NCBI GenBank assembly: GCA_007844125.1
Contig: CM017562.1
Span: 64,086,138 to 64,150,137, forward strand
From: Sinonovacula constricta
Taxonomy: Eukaryota > Mollusca > Bivalvia > Cardiida > Solecurtidae
Reading direction: 5' to 3'
DNA: 64,000 nucleotides
Below the pieces are notes generated by a model, which was given only the letters and a program-made list of their open reading frames with translations, ran no database searches and had not been told where the DNA came from. The position numbers and the translations under genes are program-made. Shown here one piece after another: positions 52,101 through 56,899 of the stretch. Each line of letters opens with the position of its first letter. Position 1 is the stretch's first letter.

Positions 52101-52477
52101 AACACTTAACAAGACCAAGTTTAATGGAACTAGCCTAAGTCTTAGCCTAAAGGCCCATTCTTTGTGAAGTCGTTCCTGTGACATTGCTACTAATACCGGG
52201 GTAAAGAAAAAAACACACACGTTTATTAGAAACATATCTATGTAGAAAACGTGTTCTAATTTGACATTTAAAAGATCAAATGTTGTTTACACACGCTGTC
52301 ATTTACTCGCTGTTCTTTTTCCTGCACATAATAAAACAGTTTTGTTCAATAAATGTTTAACGAACAATATAGGTATTGAAAAGACCGTTCTACTTTCAGT
52401 TTGAACATTCTCACCTGCTCAGAAGATGGTCGAGGCACGAGTTGAGAATCATATCCGTTTATTCTTGCACTATTCAT
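520..52477 (-). CDS. SPATA1: SPATA1 orthologue, spliced gene, 3' end outside window
   Basis: Six minus-strand exons with GT/AG borders and matching phases give about 381 residues before the window ends. Reading from 52477 down to 520, the joined protein follows vertebrate SPATA1 in order: a VDLHVYLVP segment (vertebrate VELHVFYVP), GFIRV (GFLRV), an EYVFVKSVG segment (KFLFLKCIG), then SRQETTLKAKNFLPP and APELYLL (PPYALQPELYLLP region). Vertebrate SPATA1 is a testis protein reported in the sperm acrosome, and from memory as an IFT20 partner; a role in sperm or ciliary biology here is inherited from the family. The family's C-terminal coiled coil is absent and should lie left of position 1. Introns are 9.6, 9.8, 13.1, 0.37 and 17.9 kb and filled with minisatellites. 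I am confident of the family; the isoform structure is inferred without transcripts. Confidence 0.88.
1196..1802. other. Intron 5, unique AT-rich stretch
   Basis: This is the region upstream (on the minus strand) of the exon 6 acceptor up to the 41-bp satellite. It shows A/T runs and a CAACA-rich patch near 1490-1530. I see no gene or element. Confidence 0.6.
1803..5489. repeat. 41-bp minisatellite, about 90 copies
   Basis: The unit begins ATGACCAAAGATCAAGGTAT and continues with GATGAACTCTGACAGTTGGCC, 41 bp in all. Copies keep strict 41-bp spacing over 3.7 kb with scattered point variants: GTAGG, GTGTG or GTTAT after AAG, TTGGCC versus TTGACC, and TCGACCATT. One small insertion sits near 4314 (ATGGTGC). 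The left edge (1803-1850) and right edge (5440-5489) are the most diverged, as expected for an array homogenised from within. The array lies in SPATA1 intron 5. Minus-strand open frames inside it repeat a leucine- and serine-rich pattern and are artefacts. Confidence 0.97.
5490..7499. other. Intron 5, unique stretch with degraded repeats
   Basis: This is AT-rich sequence. A short direct duplication around 5958-6012 contains CTACCATTATTCATA twice. A slightly GC-richer patch at 6050-6300 may be a decayed dispersed repeat, but I cannot name it. A CA/GACA-rich microsatellite lies at 7245-7310. Confidence 0.5.
7244..7312. repeat. CA/GACA and TA microsatellite
   Basis: A run of CA dinucleotides interrupted by GACA and GAGACA is followed by TATATATA and CACAC. 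It is an ordinary simple repeat in intron 5. It produces a short Thr/His-rich open frame on the plus strand that is not a gene. Confidence 0.9.
7500..7957. mobile_element. MITE-like element with short inverted ends and internal duplication
   Basis: The left end TGCTCCCTGAA (7500-7510) is inverted at the right end as TTCGGGGAGCA (7947-7957), one mismatch in 11. Inside, about 160 bp starting AATAACAAAGGGCAGTAACT (7575) is repeated from 7735, and both copies carry a GAGTTATG and a GATCTATC core. A GGATGGATGG/GGACA-rich tail precedes the right end. There is no open frame, so it would depend on a transposase elsewhere. Elements with this opening and closing are, from memory, common in bivalve genomes. 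Confidence 0.6.
7958..9224. other. Intron 5, no recognised feature
   Basis: AT-rich unique sequence including a T14 tract near 8017-8030. I see nothing coding or element-like. Confidence 0.6.
9225..9525. repeat. Degenerate 20-bp minisatellite, ~14 copies
   Basis: The unit is roughly GTTGAAGAGAGGTGTGGCTT. Copies vary in both sequence and length (AAGAAAATTGTAG variants near 9358-9395). It runs almost directly into the 36-bp array that follows, and the two share the GAGGTxTGG core. Confidence 0.85.
9576..10330. repeat. 36-bp minisatellite, about 20 copies
   Basis: The unit is built from GGTTTGGTGTACTGAGGTAT and GATTGATAAGGGGTGT. Because 36 is divisible by three, the minus strand stays open for 221 codons (9768-10433) as a 12-residue repeat of the INHTSVHQTTPL type. 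I regard that as a satellite artefact. Several copies end GCTAAG instead of GATAAG, and near 9958 and 10290 there are partial-unit insertions. Confidence 0.95.
10331..12713. other. Intron 5, unique sequence
   Basis: No gene is recognised. Two minus-strand open stretches (10641-10862 and 11609-11902) have AT-driven composition without splice support that fits SPATA1. Confidence 0.55.
12714..15789. repeat. 57/63-bp minisatellite, about 52 copies
   Basis: The 57-bp unit starts GTTTCACATGACCATCTATA, includes CACAGACAGTAGTTCCCAGT and ends GTGAGGGCCTTGCTATG. Many copies carry six extra bases (a second GTGAGT/GTGTAT before GAGGGCC), making 63 bp. Both lengths are multiples of three and the unit lacks stops in two plus frames and one minus frame. 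Open frames of 923, 770 and 240 codons (plus) and 199 codons (minus) therefore result. A 4-bp duplication (CAGACAGACAG) at 15068 and 15471 breaks the frame and marks a 403-bp higher-order repeat of seven units. Variants CTTTCTATGG cluster at the right end. Confidence 0.97.
15790..19120. other. Intron 5, unique sequence next to exon 5
   Basis: No gene. A GATCC-containing dispersed repeat fragment lies at 18185-18300. A short TGCTGCTCCACTATC duplication is at 16770-16800. Confidence 0.5.
18190..18300. repeat. Fragment of a dispersed repeat with interleaved inverted arms
   Basis: Two pairs of complementary arms occur in the order 1-2-1'-2': GTAGATCC (18206-18213), AAGACAGTT (18218-18226), GGATCTAC (18246-18253) and AACTGTCTT (18255-18263). 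Related wording, 'GCAAAyAGyGyAGATCyTGAyAAGACAG', recurs near 30810-30835, and a looser form at 46368-46400. This suggests a dispersed family that I cannot name. Confidence 0.4.
19121..19247 (-). CDS. SPATA1: SPATA1 exon 5 (residues 115-156)
   Basis: The acceptor is CATGTTTCAG and the donor AAAA/GTAAGT. The exon reads AYAPELYLLEATPEVRQAIA, then ASSENSTRPQSRTSYEYEFMAK, and leaves one base (phase 1). The APELYLL motif is the last block clearly shared with vertebrate SPATA1; after it the sequence turns low-complexity. The single leftover A joins GT of exon 6 to give Ser. It sits 368 nt from exon 4, far closer than any other exon pair in the gene. Confidence 0.88.
19248..19615 (-). other. SPATA1 intron 4 (368 nt)
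   Basis: The only short intron of the gene. It has the standard GTAAGAG donor and TTTCAG acceptor and no internal feature. Confidence 0.8.
19616..19669 (-). CDS. SPATA1: SPATA1 exon 4 (18 codons)
   Basis: This is a 54-nt microexon with acceptor TTGTTTTTCAG and donor CCCCAG/GTAAGAG, phase 0 at both ends. It reads LKSRQETTLKAKNFLPPQ and matches the vertebrate KEKQESELKLKSFAPP stretch that directly follows the N-terminal domain, confirming the exon 3 to exon 4 junction. Because it is phase 0/0 and a multiple of three, skipping it would keep the frame. It could also accept the phase-0 donor of the putative alternative exon at 29515. Confidence 0.88.
19670..20919. other. Intron 3, unique sequence
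   Basis: AT-rich intron sequence between exon 4 and the TIR element. I see no gene. Confidence 0.55.
20920..21732. mobile_element. Non-autonomous Tc1/mariner-like TIR element
   Basis: CTGTGAAAGCATTTTATTT at the left (from 20922) continues to GTGGGGCA at 20949. It is mirrored on the right at 21703-21730 with a single difference, a 28-bp inverted pair. Both ends are flanked by TA (20920-20921 and 21731-21732), the target duplication typical of Tc1/mariner. Looser inverted similarity (TTCGTGG, CAATCCA, CACGAAT) extends inward. The interior is non-coding, so this is a deletion derivative or MITE. It is inserted in SPATA1 intron 3. Confidence 0.72.
21733..24757. other. Intron 3, unique sequence
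   Basis: No gene. It holds the 177-bp duplication at 23228-23580 and a possible fragment of the 'GATCTGCACTATTT' dispersed repeat near 24610-24700. Confidence 0.5.
23228..23580. repeat. 177-bp tandem duplication, two copies
   Basis: Both copies start ATGCATGAAACAATA and share TTTTATCATAGTCACAAAGA, CTAATATGTACTAAAAAT and TTTGACGATGACATGAGA. The offset is 177 bp. Differences are a small indel (AAGCAAACACATACA versus AATCAAAC) and point changes, so the duplication is fairly recent but not new. Confidence 0.85.
24758..25085. repeat. 21-bp minisatellite, about 15 copies
   Basis: The unit is CCTGGTATGCAATCCACCCA plus G. Because 21 is a multiple of three, open frames of 84-112 codons appear on both strands with seven-residue periodicity; they are not genes. 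The last copies (CTCTAGCTTGG) are diverged. Intron 3. Confidence 0.95.
25086..27157. other. Intron 3, unique sequence
   Basis: AT-rich with no recognised gene or element. Confidence 0.55.
27158..28117. repeat. 80-bp minisatellite, 12 copies
   Basis: The unit begins TTGCCAGGTCATTAGGGGTG, passes GGGACAGATAGGACAGACAT and ends AAGACTCTAC. The spacing is 80 bp, with the first copy 2 bp shorter. Variants fall into CATCACTTTGG (left copies) and CAACACTATGG (right copies), and CTAGACTC replaces CAAGACTC in the final ones, so mutations spread directionally along the array. Intron 3. Confidence 0.95.
28118..29514. other. Intron 3, unique sequence
   Basis: No gene. This lies between the 80-bp array and the candidate alternative exon. 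A few small inverted words occur, but no element ends are clear. Confidence 0.5.
29515..29673 (-). CDS. Putative alternative first exon within SPATA1 intron 3
   Basis: From an ATG in a good context (AACATGG) the frame encodes 53 residues: MASPVRRNPSIKITKPSTLV, then a Lys-rich stretch, then MDKLDKFVEVYLPAIRKNKE. It ends at GAA/GTGAGT, close to the ideal donor. The phase is 0, so it could splice straight to exon 4 (LKSRQ) and give a SPATA1 isoform without exons 1-3. It does not fit as an internal exon, because the upstream acceptor-like sites are in the wrong phase for exon 3. A TATAAATA box lies about 70 bp upstream. It could instead begin a nested gene. I do not recognise the peptide. Confidence 0.42.
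29740..29749 (-). promoter_or_regulatory. TATA-like box upstream of the intron 3 ATG exon
   Basis: On the minus strand this reads CTATAAATAA, about 70 bp upstream of the ATG at 29673. It would place a transcription start near 29715. AT-rich introns contain such strings by chance, so its weight comes only from its position relative to an open ATG exon with a strong donor. Confidence 0.25.
29750..30256. other. Intron 3, upstream of candidate alternative exon
   Basis: AT-rich sequence that would contain the upstream promoter of the alternative exon if it is real. I see nothing else to support. Confidence 0.45.
30257..30712. repeat. Degenerate ~77-bp tandem repeat, about six copies
   Basis: Three good copies begin CCAGACAA at 30257, 30335 and 30412 and share GACCATGATGGTCATACAGC, GACTGCAGTGGCTTTG and GATTTCA. 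From about 30500 the copies decay (GTGGACTCAACTACTACTG, GTGGACTCGACTCCTGCAAG, GCGGACTAAACTCCTATCAG) but keep CATGATGGTC and ATTTCA. Intron 3. Confidence 0.8.
30713..32757. other. Intron 3, unique sequence
   Basis: No gene. A fragment resembling the 18.2-kb dispersed repeat (GCAAACAGTGCAGATCTTGA) sits near 30810-30870. Confidence 0.5.
32758..32875 (-). CDS. SPATA1: SPATA1 exon 3 (residues 58-96, N-terminal domain)
   Basis: The acceptor is GTGTTTCAG and the donor CACCAGG followed by GTAAGTA, both strong. The first base completes Arg from exon 2, and the 39 following codons read VHPETKVYQLRDEIEQQLGA, then DLIPREYVFVKSVGRSLTR, ending in phase 0. The central amphipathic helix (QLRDEIEQQLG) and the EYVFVKSVG strand correspond to the ALRERLGEFLG and EKFLFLKCIG segments of the vertebrate protein. 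Exons 2 and 3 together appear to form the family's conserved N-terminal domain. Exon length is 118 nt. Confidence 0.9.
32876..34249. other. Intron 2, unique sequence with a SINE-like fragment
   Basis: The stretch 33045-33150 contains GGTTCTACCCAGAC and a following TTTAAATCC/TGGCTATA pattern, also seen behind the tRNA-like head at 47852. It is therefore probably a 5'-truncated SINE copy. No gene. Confidence 0.45.
34250..34872. repeat. 30-bp minisatellite, about 20 copies
   Basis: The unit is CAGTGTCAGGATCTAGTCTG followed by ACCCAGTGTC. Ten-codon periodic open frames (34263-34448, 34534-34779) arise because 30 is a multiple of three. Variants CTGTTTCAAGATATAG recur at about 34391, 34500 and 34681, indicating duplicated blocks. 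The right end shrinks to 'GTCTGGATCTTGTCTGACCC' units. Intron 2. Confidence 0.95.
34873..39165. other. Intron 2, unique sequence
   Basis: About 4.3 kb of AT-rich sequence without recognised elements. Overlapping open stretches on both strands at 36212-36674 lack splice or homology support. Confidence 0.5.
39166..39284. repeat. 60-bp exact tandem duplication
   Basis: Two adjacent 60-bp copies starting AACAATCTGGGGGCAAACAC and including TGGGCAGTCTGTGGCACCAT are essentially identical (39171 and 39231 offsets). This points to a very recent duplication or an assembly repeat. Intron 2. Confidence 0.92.
39285..42137. other. Intron 2, unique sequence
   Basis: No gene or clear element seen. Confidence 0.5.
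42138..42475. mobile_element. TIR element with twin CRE palindromes
   Basis: ATTTATCACATAACC (42138-42152) is perfectly inverted as GGTTATGTGATAAAT (42461-42475). Inside is a 19-bp direct duplication carrying the full palindrome TGACGTCA twice (42220-42227, 42239-42246). No coding capacity. It ends 197 bp from exon 2 on the intron 2 side. Confidence 0.6.
42490..42608. repeat. 119-bp near-perfect foldback (inverted repeat)
   Basis: GTGGTCATTAGGTACT (42490-42505) pairs with AGTACCTAATGACCAC (42593-42608). Pairing continues inward: AAAATATTAAAC with GTTTAATATTTT, then GAAACGATT with AATCGTTTC and GAAAC with GTTTC, around a short centre near TCGGCAGAGCCTC. It starts 15 bp after the TIR element at 42138-42475, so both may be parts of one larger element. 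Confidence 0.8.
42673..42779 (-). CDS. SPATA1: SPATA1 exon 2 (residues 22-57, N-terminal domain)
   Basis: A pyrimidine-rich stretch ending TTTCAG precedes the exon. It reads MVDLHVYLVPPDIWREKFNN and continues through NTNINDTVSVGFI to a split Arg codon (AG before GTAATC, phase 2). This is the best-matching block to vertebrate SPATA1, including the hydrophobic strand VDLHVYLVP, the Trp of the IWREK segment and the GFIR motif. The alternating strand pattern suggests a small beta-rich, possibly ubiquitin-like fold together with exon 3; that fold is my inference. Length is 107 nt. Confidence 0.9.
42780..46379. other. Intron 1, unique sequence near exon 2
   Basis: No gene. A decayed tRNA-like B-box (GGGTTCAAACC, 45467-45477) lies in a GC-richer patch at 45420-45490, possibly a SINE remnant. 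Confidence 0.45.
46380..47312. repeat. 32-bp minisatellite, about 28 copies, seeded from a dispersed repeat
   Basis: The unit is GGTCAGGATCTGATTAGCCA plus ACTCCCTTAACT. A rare variant pair (AGGATCTAAT then CTAGTCAGGATATGATAAG) occurs at 46591 and again at 46815, exactly 224 bp (seven units) later, showing block duplication. The flanking first and last copies are longer and carry CAGCTCCCAGCAGAAAC, which resembles the dispersed repeat near 30810-30870. That suggests the array grew out of such a copy. Intron 1. Confidence 0.93.
47852..48075 (+). mobile_element. tRNA-derived SINE-like element
   Basis: A pol III A-box-like TGGTGTAATGG and a B-box GGTTCGAGCCC lie about 60 bp apart in CACCCATGGTGTAATGGTAG...CCC. 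The intervening loop CTTGTAA fits a Thr (TGT) anticodon. The spacing and the lack of a closing acceptor stem argue against a working tRNA. The body contains GGTTCTACCCAGAC and TGGGTGTTCCTCC, words shared with fragments at 33045 and, loosely, 62870. Confidence 0.6.
51910..51934 (+). repeat. A25 homopolymer
   Basis: Twenty-five consecutive A. It may be the tail of an old retroposed sequence, but no body is recognisable upstream. Confidence 0.95.
52415..52477 (-). CDS. SPATA1: SPATA1 exon 1 (start codon, residues 1-21)
   Basis: The exon reads MNSARINGYDSQLVPRPSSE plus Gln and ends GAG CAG followed by GTGAGA, a good donor in phase 0. It is too short to stand alone, but it joins directly to exon 2, whose first codon is in the same phase. 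The final SEQ-MVDLHV junction resembles the vertebrate start region, which also has a Ser-rich leader before its V-E-L-H-V strand. I chose the ATG at 52477 because it is the first in frame before the conserved segment. A possible 5' UTR intron lies just upstream (ACG/GTAAG donor at 52615, TTTCAG acceptor at 52552), so the transcription start is uncertain. Confidence 0.8.
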
Positions 52478-52745
52478 TTTGACAGTTTATTCCATTGTGT
52501 TTTAAACATAACCGTTATTCAAAGTGATAAATGTCACTTTTCACGAGCTCACTGAAATCGTTCGTCTGCTAATACACCTGTGGCAAGTGGAGTGTGGTAT
52601 CCAAGAGAAGCTTACCGTCATGTGATCTTTCATTTGCAACACCTTTGCTTTTACCCTAGTTGTATAACGGATATCGGGTAGCGTGAGATTAGCGGTTCTA
52701 TTGGATCATATTTCGCGTGGGGCAATGAGCCGTGAAAGCAAGGGG
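52478..52745 (-). promoter_or_regulatory. SPATA1: SPATA1 5' UTR and promoter zone
   Basis: The stretch just upstream of the start codon is visibly richer in CpG and GC than the introns (for example ATATTTCGCGTGG and ATCGGGTAGCGTGAG). An inverted CCAAT box sits at 52700-52704, giving CCAAT in the transcription direction about 220 bp before the ATG. A donor-like GTAAGC after ACG (52615) and a TTTCAG (52552) would allow a 64-nt 5' UTR intron. I see no clear TATA box and no convincing RFX X-box, the usual signal of ciliary and sperm genes. The start site cannot be fixed from sequence. Confidence 0.35.
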
Positions 52746-54364
52746 CATAACTTTACAGGCGTTCTTAACTACATTTTACACAAGGATTGCCCTGTTTACC
52801 GCCCTTTAAAGAAACTGCCTGCAGCCGACGTAAAATATTTTCAAAAGTTAAAAATCTGTTTCAAAGTCCTCAGCTTCTGGAAGGAAACAATTTAAATATC
52901 GATATATCTAGTATACATGTAATTGCTATTTAATAAACAAGGTAATTGGTCTAGTGTTTAAGACATTGGACTTGGAATCGGAGGGTCTAGAGTTCGTACC
53001 TACACTGACCACGAAATGAAAAAAGTGAAGTCGAGATGGCTTTATATAAGTTGAAAGAATGGAAAGATGACGTTCAGGGGAAAGACTGGGACAATTCCTC
53101 GAGTATACGAAATGAGTGTAAAACATGCAAATTAACAAATTAAATAAATCAAACAGACACACTATTTATGGTTGCTATTATTGCTGTGTCTGATTTTTTT
53201 TTCGCAATAATACCTTCAGTGAACGAGAAACTGAGGAAAAGAATGCCGAGAGGTACACATTAACCGGATTTCCCAAGAAATACATACGCTGCAAATCGAT
53301 AGCTATCGCAAAATGCGTTGACATAATTTTTAAGATACTGAGATTACTGGTCTATAGTGGGTTTCTTTTGTATGATAAACTTTTCTTTTAATGTACTGTA
53401 ACAACTTTGTGATTTTTAAACCTCATGGAAAGACAGAGCTACTAAACCATATATTCATAAGCTGTGTAATGGGTGTAACAACAGATTGCGTATGTTCCAT
53501 GTGGTTGGCAGATATACCATCGTGGCCAGTTGCTTTCTTACAGCTAAGAAACTGTAGGCATTTTGCTTTCGGACAAAACTGTCATCAGTTTCTTTAAACT
53601 TTAATTAATTTCTTCTTGTTTAAGTGACTGGATTTTAATCGTGCTTGGGTGAATTTCATTTACAAGGGTATGGTTTTAACTGATATATTTAGTAACATTT
53701 ACAAAGAAGTCATTGAATATAAGGCATACTTCAACTTGATTATTTACAAATTTGTCAAGTTCACATCAAACAGCGTTGCTCTGTATTTTATGTTCCTTAT
53801 TGGTCAAATCAAGTTTGATGTCTGTACTGGAGAAGAGGGATGAAGTATGACATAGATCCCCATAGGACACCTACGAGAAAATGACACTTATCTTGAGGAG
53901 CTAGCAGAATCTTAAAGGACAACCCAACTGAAGGTGAACCATTGTTCAATATGATAATAAATAAACATTTTAGCATTTTCACTTAAAATGACAACCATTC
54001 CGAGGAACAGTTAATAAAATGACGCCGCCCCCGTTTGAGTGTTAGGTTACACCCGACGCGCGGTCCCTTGCTATTCCCAGACCAGCTAACAATTTATAAA
54101 AAAAATATATATATACACATGTACATTCAAATTAAGAACCAGGTAAACGTATCTTTTTGTAAGATACATGTCGGTACACGTCTCTGACATATCAAAATCA
54201 AAAGCTACCTTAGCATATCTTGTATGTATACTATGAAGTTTTTGTAATGTTACGTGTGTCTCTTGTATTTACAAACTAATGTATGAGACACATATTACAT
54301 ATAATGGGGTCGTTAAGCATACTCTTTTCGCATACATTTGAAATCAGCAGCAGTCGCCCCTGTA
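52746..54364. other. SPATA1 upstream flank
   Basis: Holds the tRNA-like fragment at 52938-53020. A plus-strand open stretch at 52683-52895 overlaps the promoter zone and is GC-richer than its surroundings, but I recognise no protein in it. A GC-rich island (GACGCCGCCCCCG...CGACGCGCGG) lies at 54020-54065. Confidence 0.45.
52938..53020 (+). mobile_element. tRNA-like SINE head fragment
   Basis: TTGGTCTAGTGTTTAAGACA (A-box region) followed by GAGTTCGTACC (B-box region) at class II tRNA-like spacing. The stems are decayed, so this is a tRNA-derived SINE remnant rather than a gene. The wording resembles the minus-strand units at 60794-61187. Confidence 0.55.
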
Positions 54365-54388
54365 CCCCCCCCCCCCCCCCCCCCCCCC
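54365..54388 (+). repeat. C24 homopolymer
   Basis: Twenty-four consecutive C followed by GCCGC. Rare in such an AT-rich genome and likely variable in length or G-quadruplex prone on the opposite strand. Confidence 0.95.
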
Positions 54389-55449
54389 GCCGCTTCTGAG
54401 AAGACACCCGTCTATTAAGTTTTTTGAAGTTACATATTAATACGTTCGAGTGAAAAAAACAACACGAACTATTTGCGTATATATTAATAAATCAGGCTGA
54501 AACAACGGGAAAATGATTTTTTTAATTACCTTTACACAGAATATCTCGGCAACGCTGTATACATTGACTATTGAGATGTGTTGTATGCTGCGTGCAGTAT
54601 CATTTTTTTCCCCACATGATTTCGCTCAGTGAGGTCTTCTCTTAAATCATCAAAAGACTGTTGTTTGGCAATGTTGTCAGAGATGCTGGGTGTCAACTCA
54701 CTCTTCCTTGATATTTTGGGCAATTCTTTATTATACAATTGCTGATGATCGTTGACTAAATAGATTAAATGTTCAGTAATCTTTTTTTCTATCCAGTTGC
54801 ATTTTGTGTTGAAATGTTGCCTGTATTCTGCTCGATTTTAAACGCAGAAGCACCAGGGATAATATCAAATTATGCGGAAAGCACATTTATGGAATATAGT
54901 TTCAACGTATAGTTCTTAATATGGACGGGAGCTAAGGTCGCGGACCCAGGGCGCGGAACAAGGGCGCGGACCAAATGCGAGGACCAAGGGCGCAGAGATC
55001 AATTAAAAATAGGATTTCTAGATATAGCGTGATAATATACAGACAGGTCATTAAGTCCATATTTCTTGTTACATATATATTGCTTACATTATTATGTATT
55101 TGCATTTTAATTGAGCATGTAACAAGTTTTTAGGGTTTAGATGATATAATTTGATAAATTATTTTTTTTCTGGCAAATTAGAACAAGTTCAATAAAACAG
55201 AATGTCTATTTTGGAACTACTTATGATATGCACATATGATGTTGTTAGTAAAATCATGTAATTTCTACGATACATAACCATTTAGGATTCGTTTTGTAAA
55301 ATTTCATTTTCCACCATTACGCAAGAAAGACTACTCTGTTGTGATTTGTTGTTTCCGTTTATTTCCCCTAGTTTAATTTATAGTAATGCGACCTCACAGT
55401 AGCACGCCGAAGAAGCAATGTTTTCATGAATGCATTCTCCGTTCATACT
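54389..55449. other. Intergenic sequence
   Basis: No gene. Contains the 13-bp GC-rich array at 54933-54999. Confidence 0.55.
54933..54999. repeat. 13-bp GC-rich tandem repeat, ~5 copies
   Basis: The unit approximates AGGGCGCGGACCA, with variants AAGGTCGCGGACC and AATGCGAGGACCA. It is CpG-dense and isolated within AT-rich DNA. Confidence 0.85.
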
Positions 55450-56899
55450 GTTACACATAGGTTTGGTGAACGTTACACATAGGGTAAGTGGACGTTACAC
55501 ATAGGTTTAATGAACGTTACACATAGGGTTGGTGAACGTTACATATAGGGTCGGTGAACGTTACACATAGGGTTAGTGAACGTTACACATAGGTTTAATG
55601 AACGTTACACATAGGGTTGGTAAACGTTACAAATAGTGTTGGTGAACGTTACACATAGGGTTGGTGAACGTTACACATAGGGTCGGTGAACGTTACACAT
55701 AGGTTTAATGAACGTTACACATAGGGTTGGTAAACGTTACAAATAGTGTTGGTGAACGTTACACATAGGGTTGGTGAACGTTACACATAGGTTTAATGAA
55801 CGTTACACATAGGGTTGGTAAACGTTACAAATAGTGTTGGTGAACGTTACACATAGGGTCGGTGAACGTTACACATAGGTTTAATGAACGTTACACATAG
55901 GGTTGGTAAACGTTACAAATAGTGTTGGTGAACTTTACACATAGGGTTGGTGAACGTTACACATAGGGTCGGTGAACGTTACACATAGGGTTAGTGAACG
56001 TTACACATAGGTTTAATGAACGTTACACATAGGGTCGGTGAACGTTACACATAGGTTTAATGAACGTTACACATAGGTTTGGTGAACGTTACACATAGGG
56101 TTAGTGAATGTTACACATAGGTTTAATGAACGTTACACATAGGGTTGGTAAACGTTACACATAGGTTTAATGAACGTTACACATAGGGTCGGTGAACGTT
56201 ACACATAGGTTTAATGAACGTTACACATAGGGTTGGTAAACGTTACACATAGGTTTAATGAACGTTACACATAGGGTCGGTGAACGTTACACATAGGTTT
56301 AATGAACGTTACACATAGGTTTAATGAACGTTACACATAGGGTTAGTGAATGTTACACATAGGTTTAATGAACGTTACACATAGGTTTGGTGAACGTTAC
56401 ACATAGGGTTAGTGAATGTTACACATAGGTTTAATGAACGTTACACATAGGGTTGGTAAACGTTACACATAGGTTTAATGAACGTTACACATAGGGTCGG
56501 TGAACGTTACACATAGGTTTAATGAACGTTACACATAGGTTTAATGAACGTTACACATAGGGTTAGTGAATGTTACACATAGGTTTAATGAACGTTACAC
56601 ATAGGGTCGGTGAACGTTACACATAGGTTTAATGAACGTTACACATAGGTTTGGTGAACGTTACACATAGGGTCGGTGAACGTTACACATAGGTTTAATG
56701 AACGTTACACATAGGGTTAGTGAATGTTACACATAGGTTTAATGAACGTTACACATAGGGTTGGTAAACTTTACACAAAGGTCGGTGAACGTTACACATA
56801 GGGTTAGTGAACATTACACATATGGTTGGTGAACGTTACACATAGGTTTAATGAACGTTACATAGGTTTAATGAACGTTACACATAGGGTTAGTGAACG
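55450..56899. repeat. 22-bp minisatellite, about 66 copies
   Basis: The unit is GAACGTTACACATAGGGTTG plus GT, alternating with a form having GTTTAAT in place of GGTTGGT. Each unit carries AACGTT, hence one CpG. Runs of variants repeat as longer blocks (TTTAAT, GGTTGGTAAA, AGTGTTGGT), showing higher-order duplication. It lies about 3 kb upstream of SPATA1, outside any gene I can see. Confidence 0.96.

Larger units (their letters stand above)
47313..52414. other. Intron 1, unique sequence near exon 1
   Basis: Contains one tRNA-headed SINE-like copy (47852-48075) and an A25 run (51910-51934). Otherwise it is AT-rich, with no gene supported. Confidence 0.5.

Noticed and set aside
55450..56899. 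Interstitial telomeric repeat (TAGGGTT words)
   Set aside because: TAGGG occurs within the 22-bp unit, but the period is 22 and TTAGGG is not tandemly repeated.
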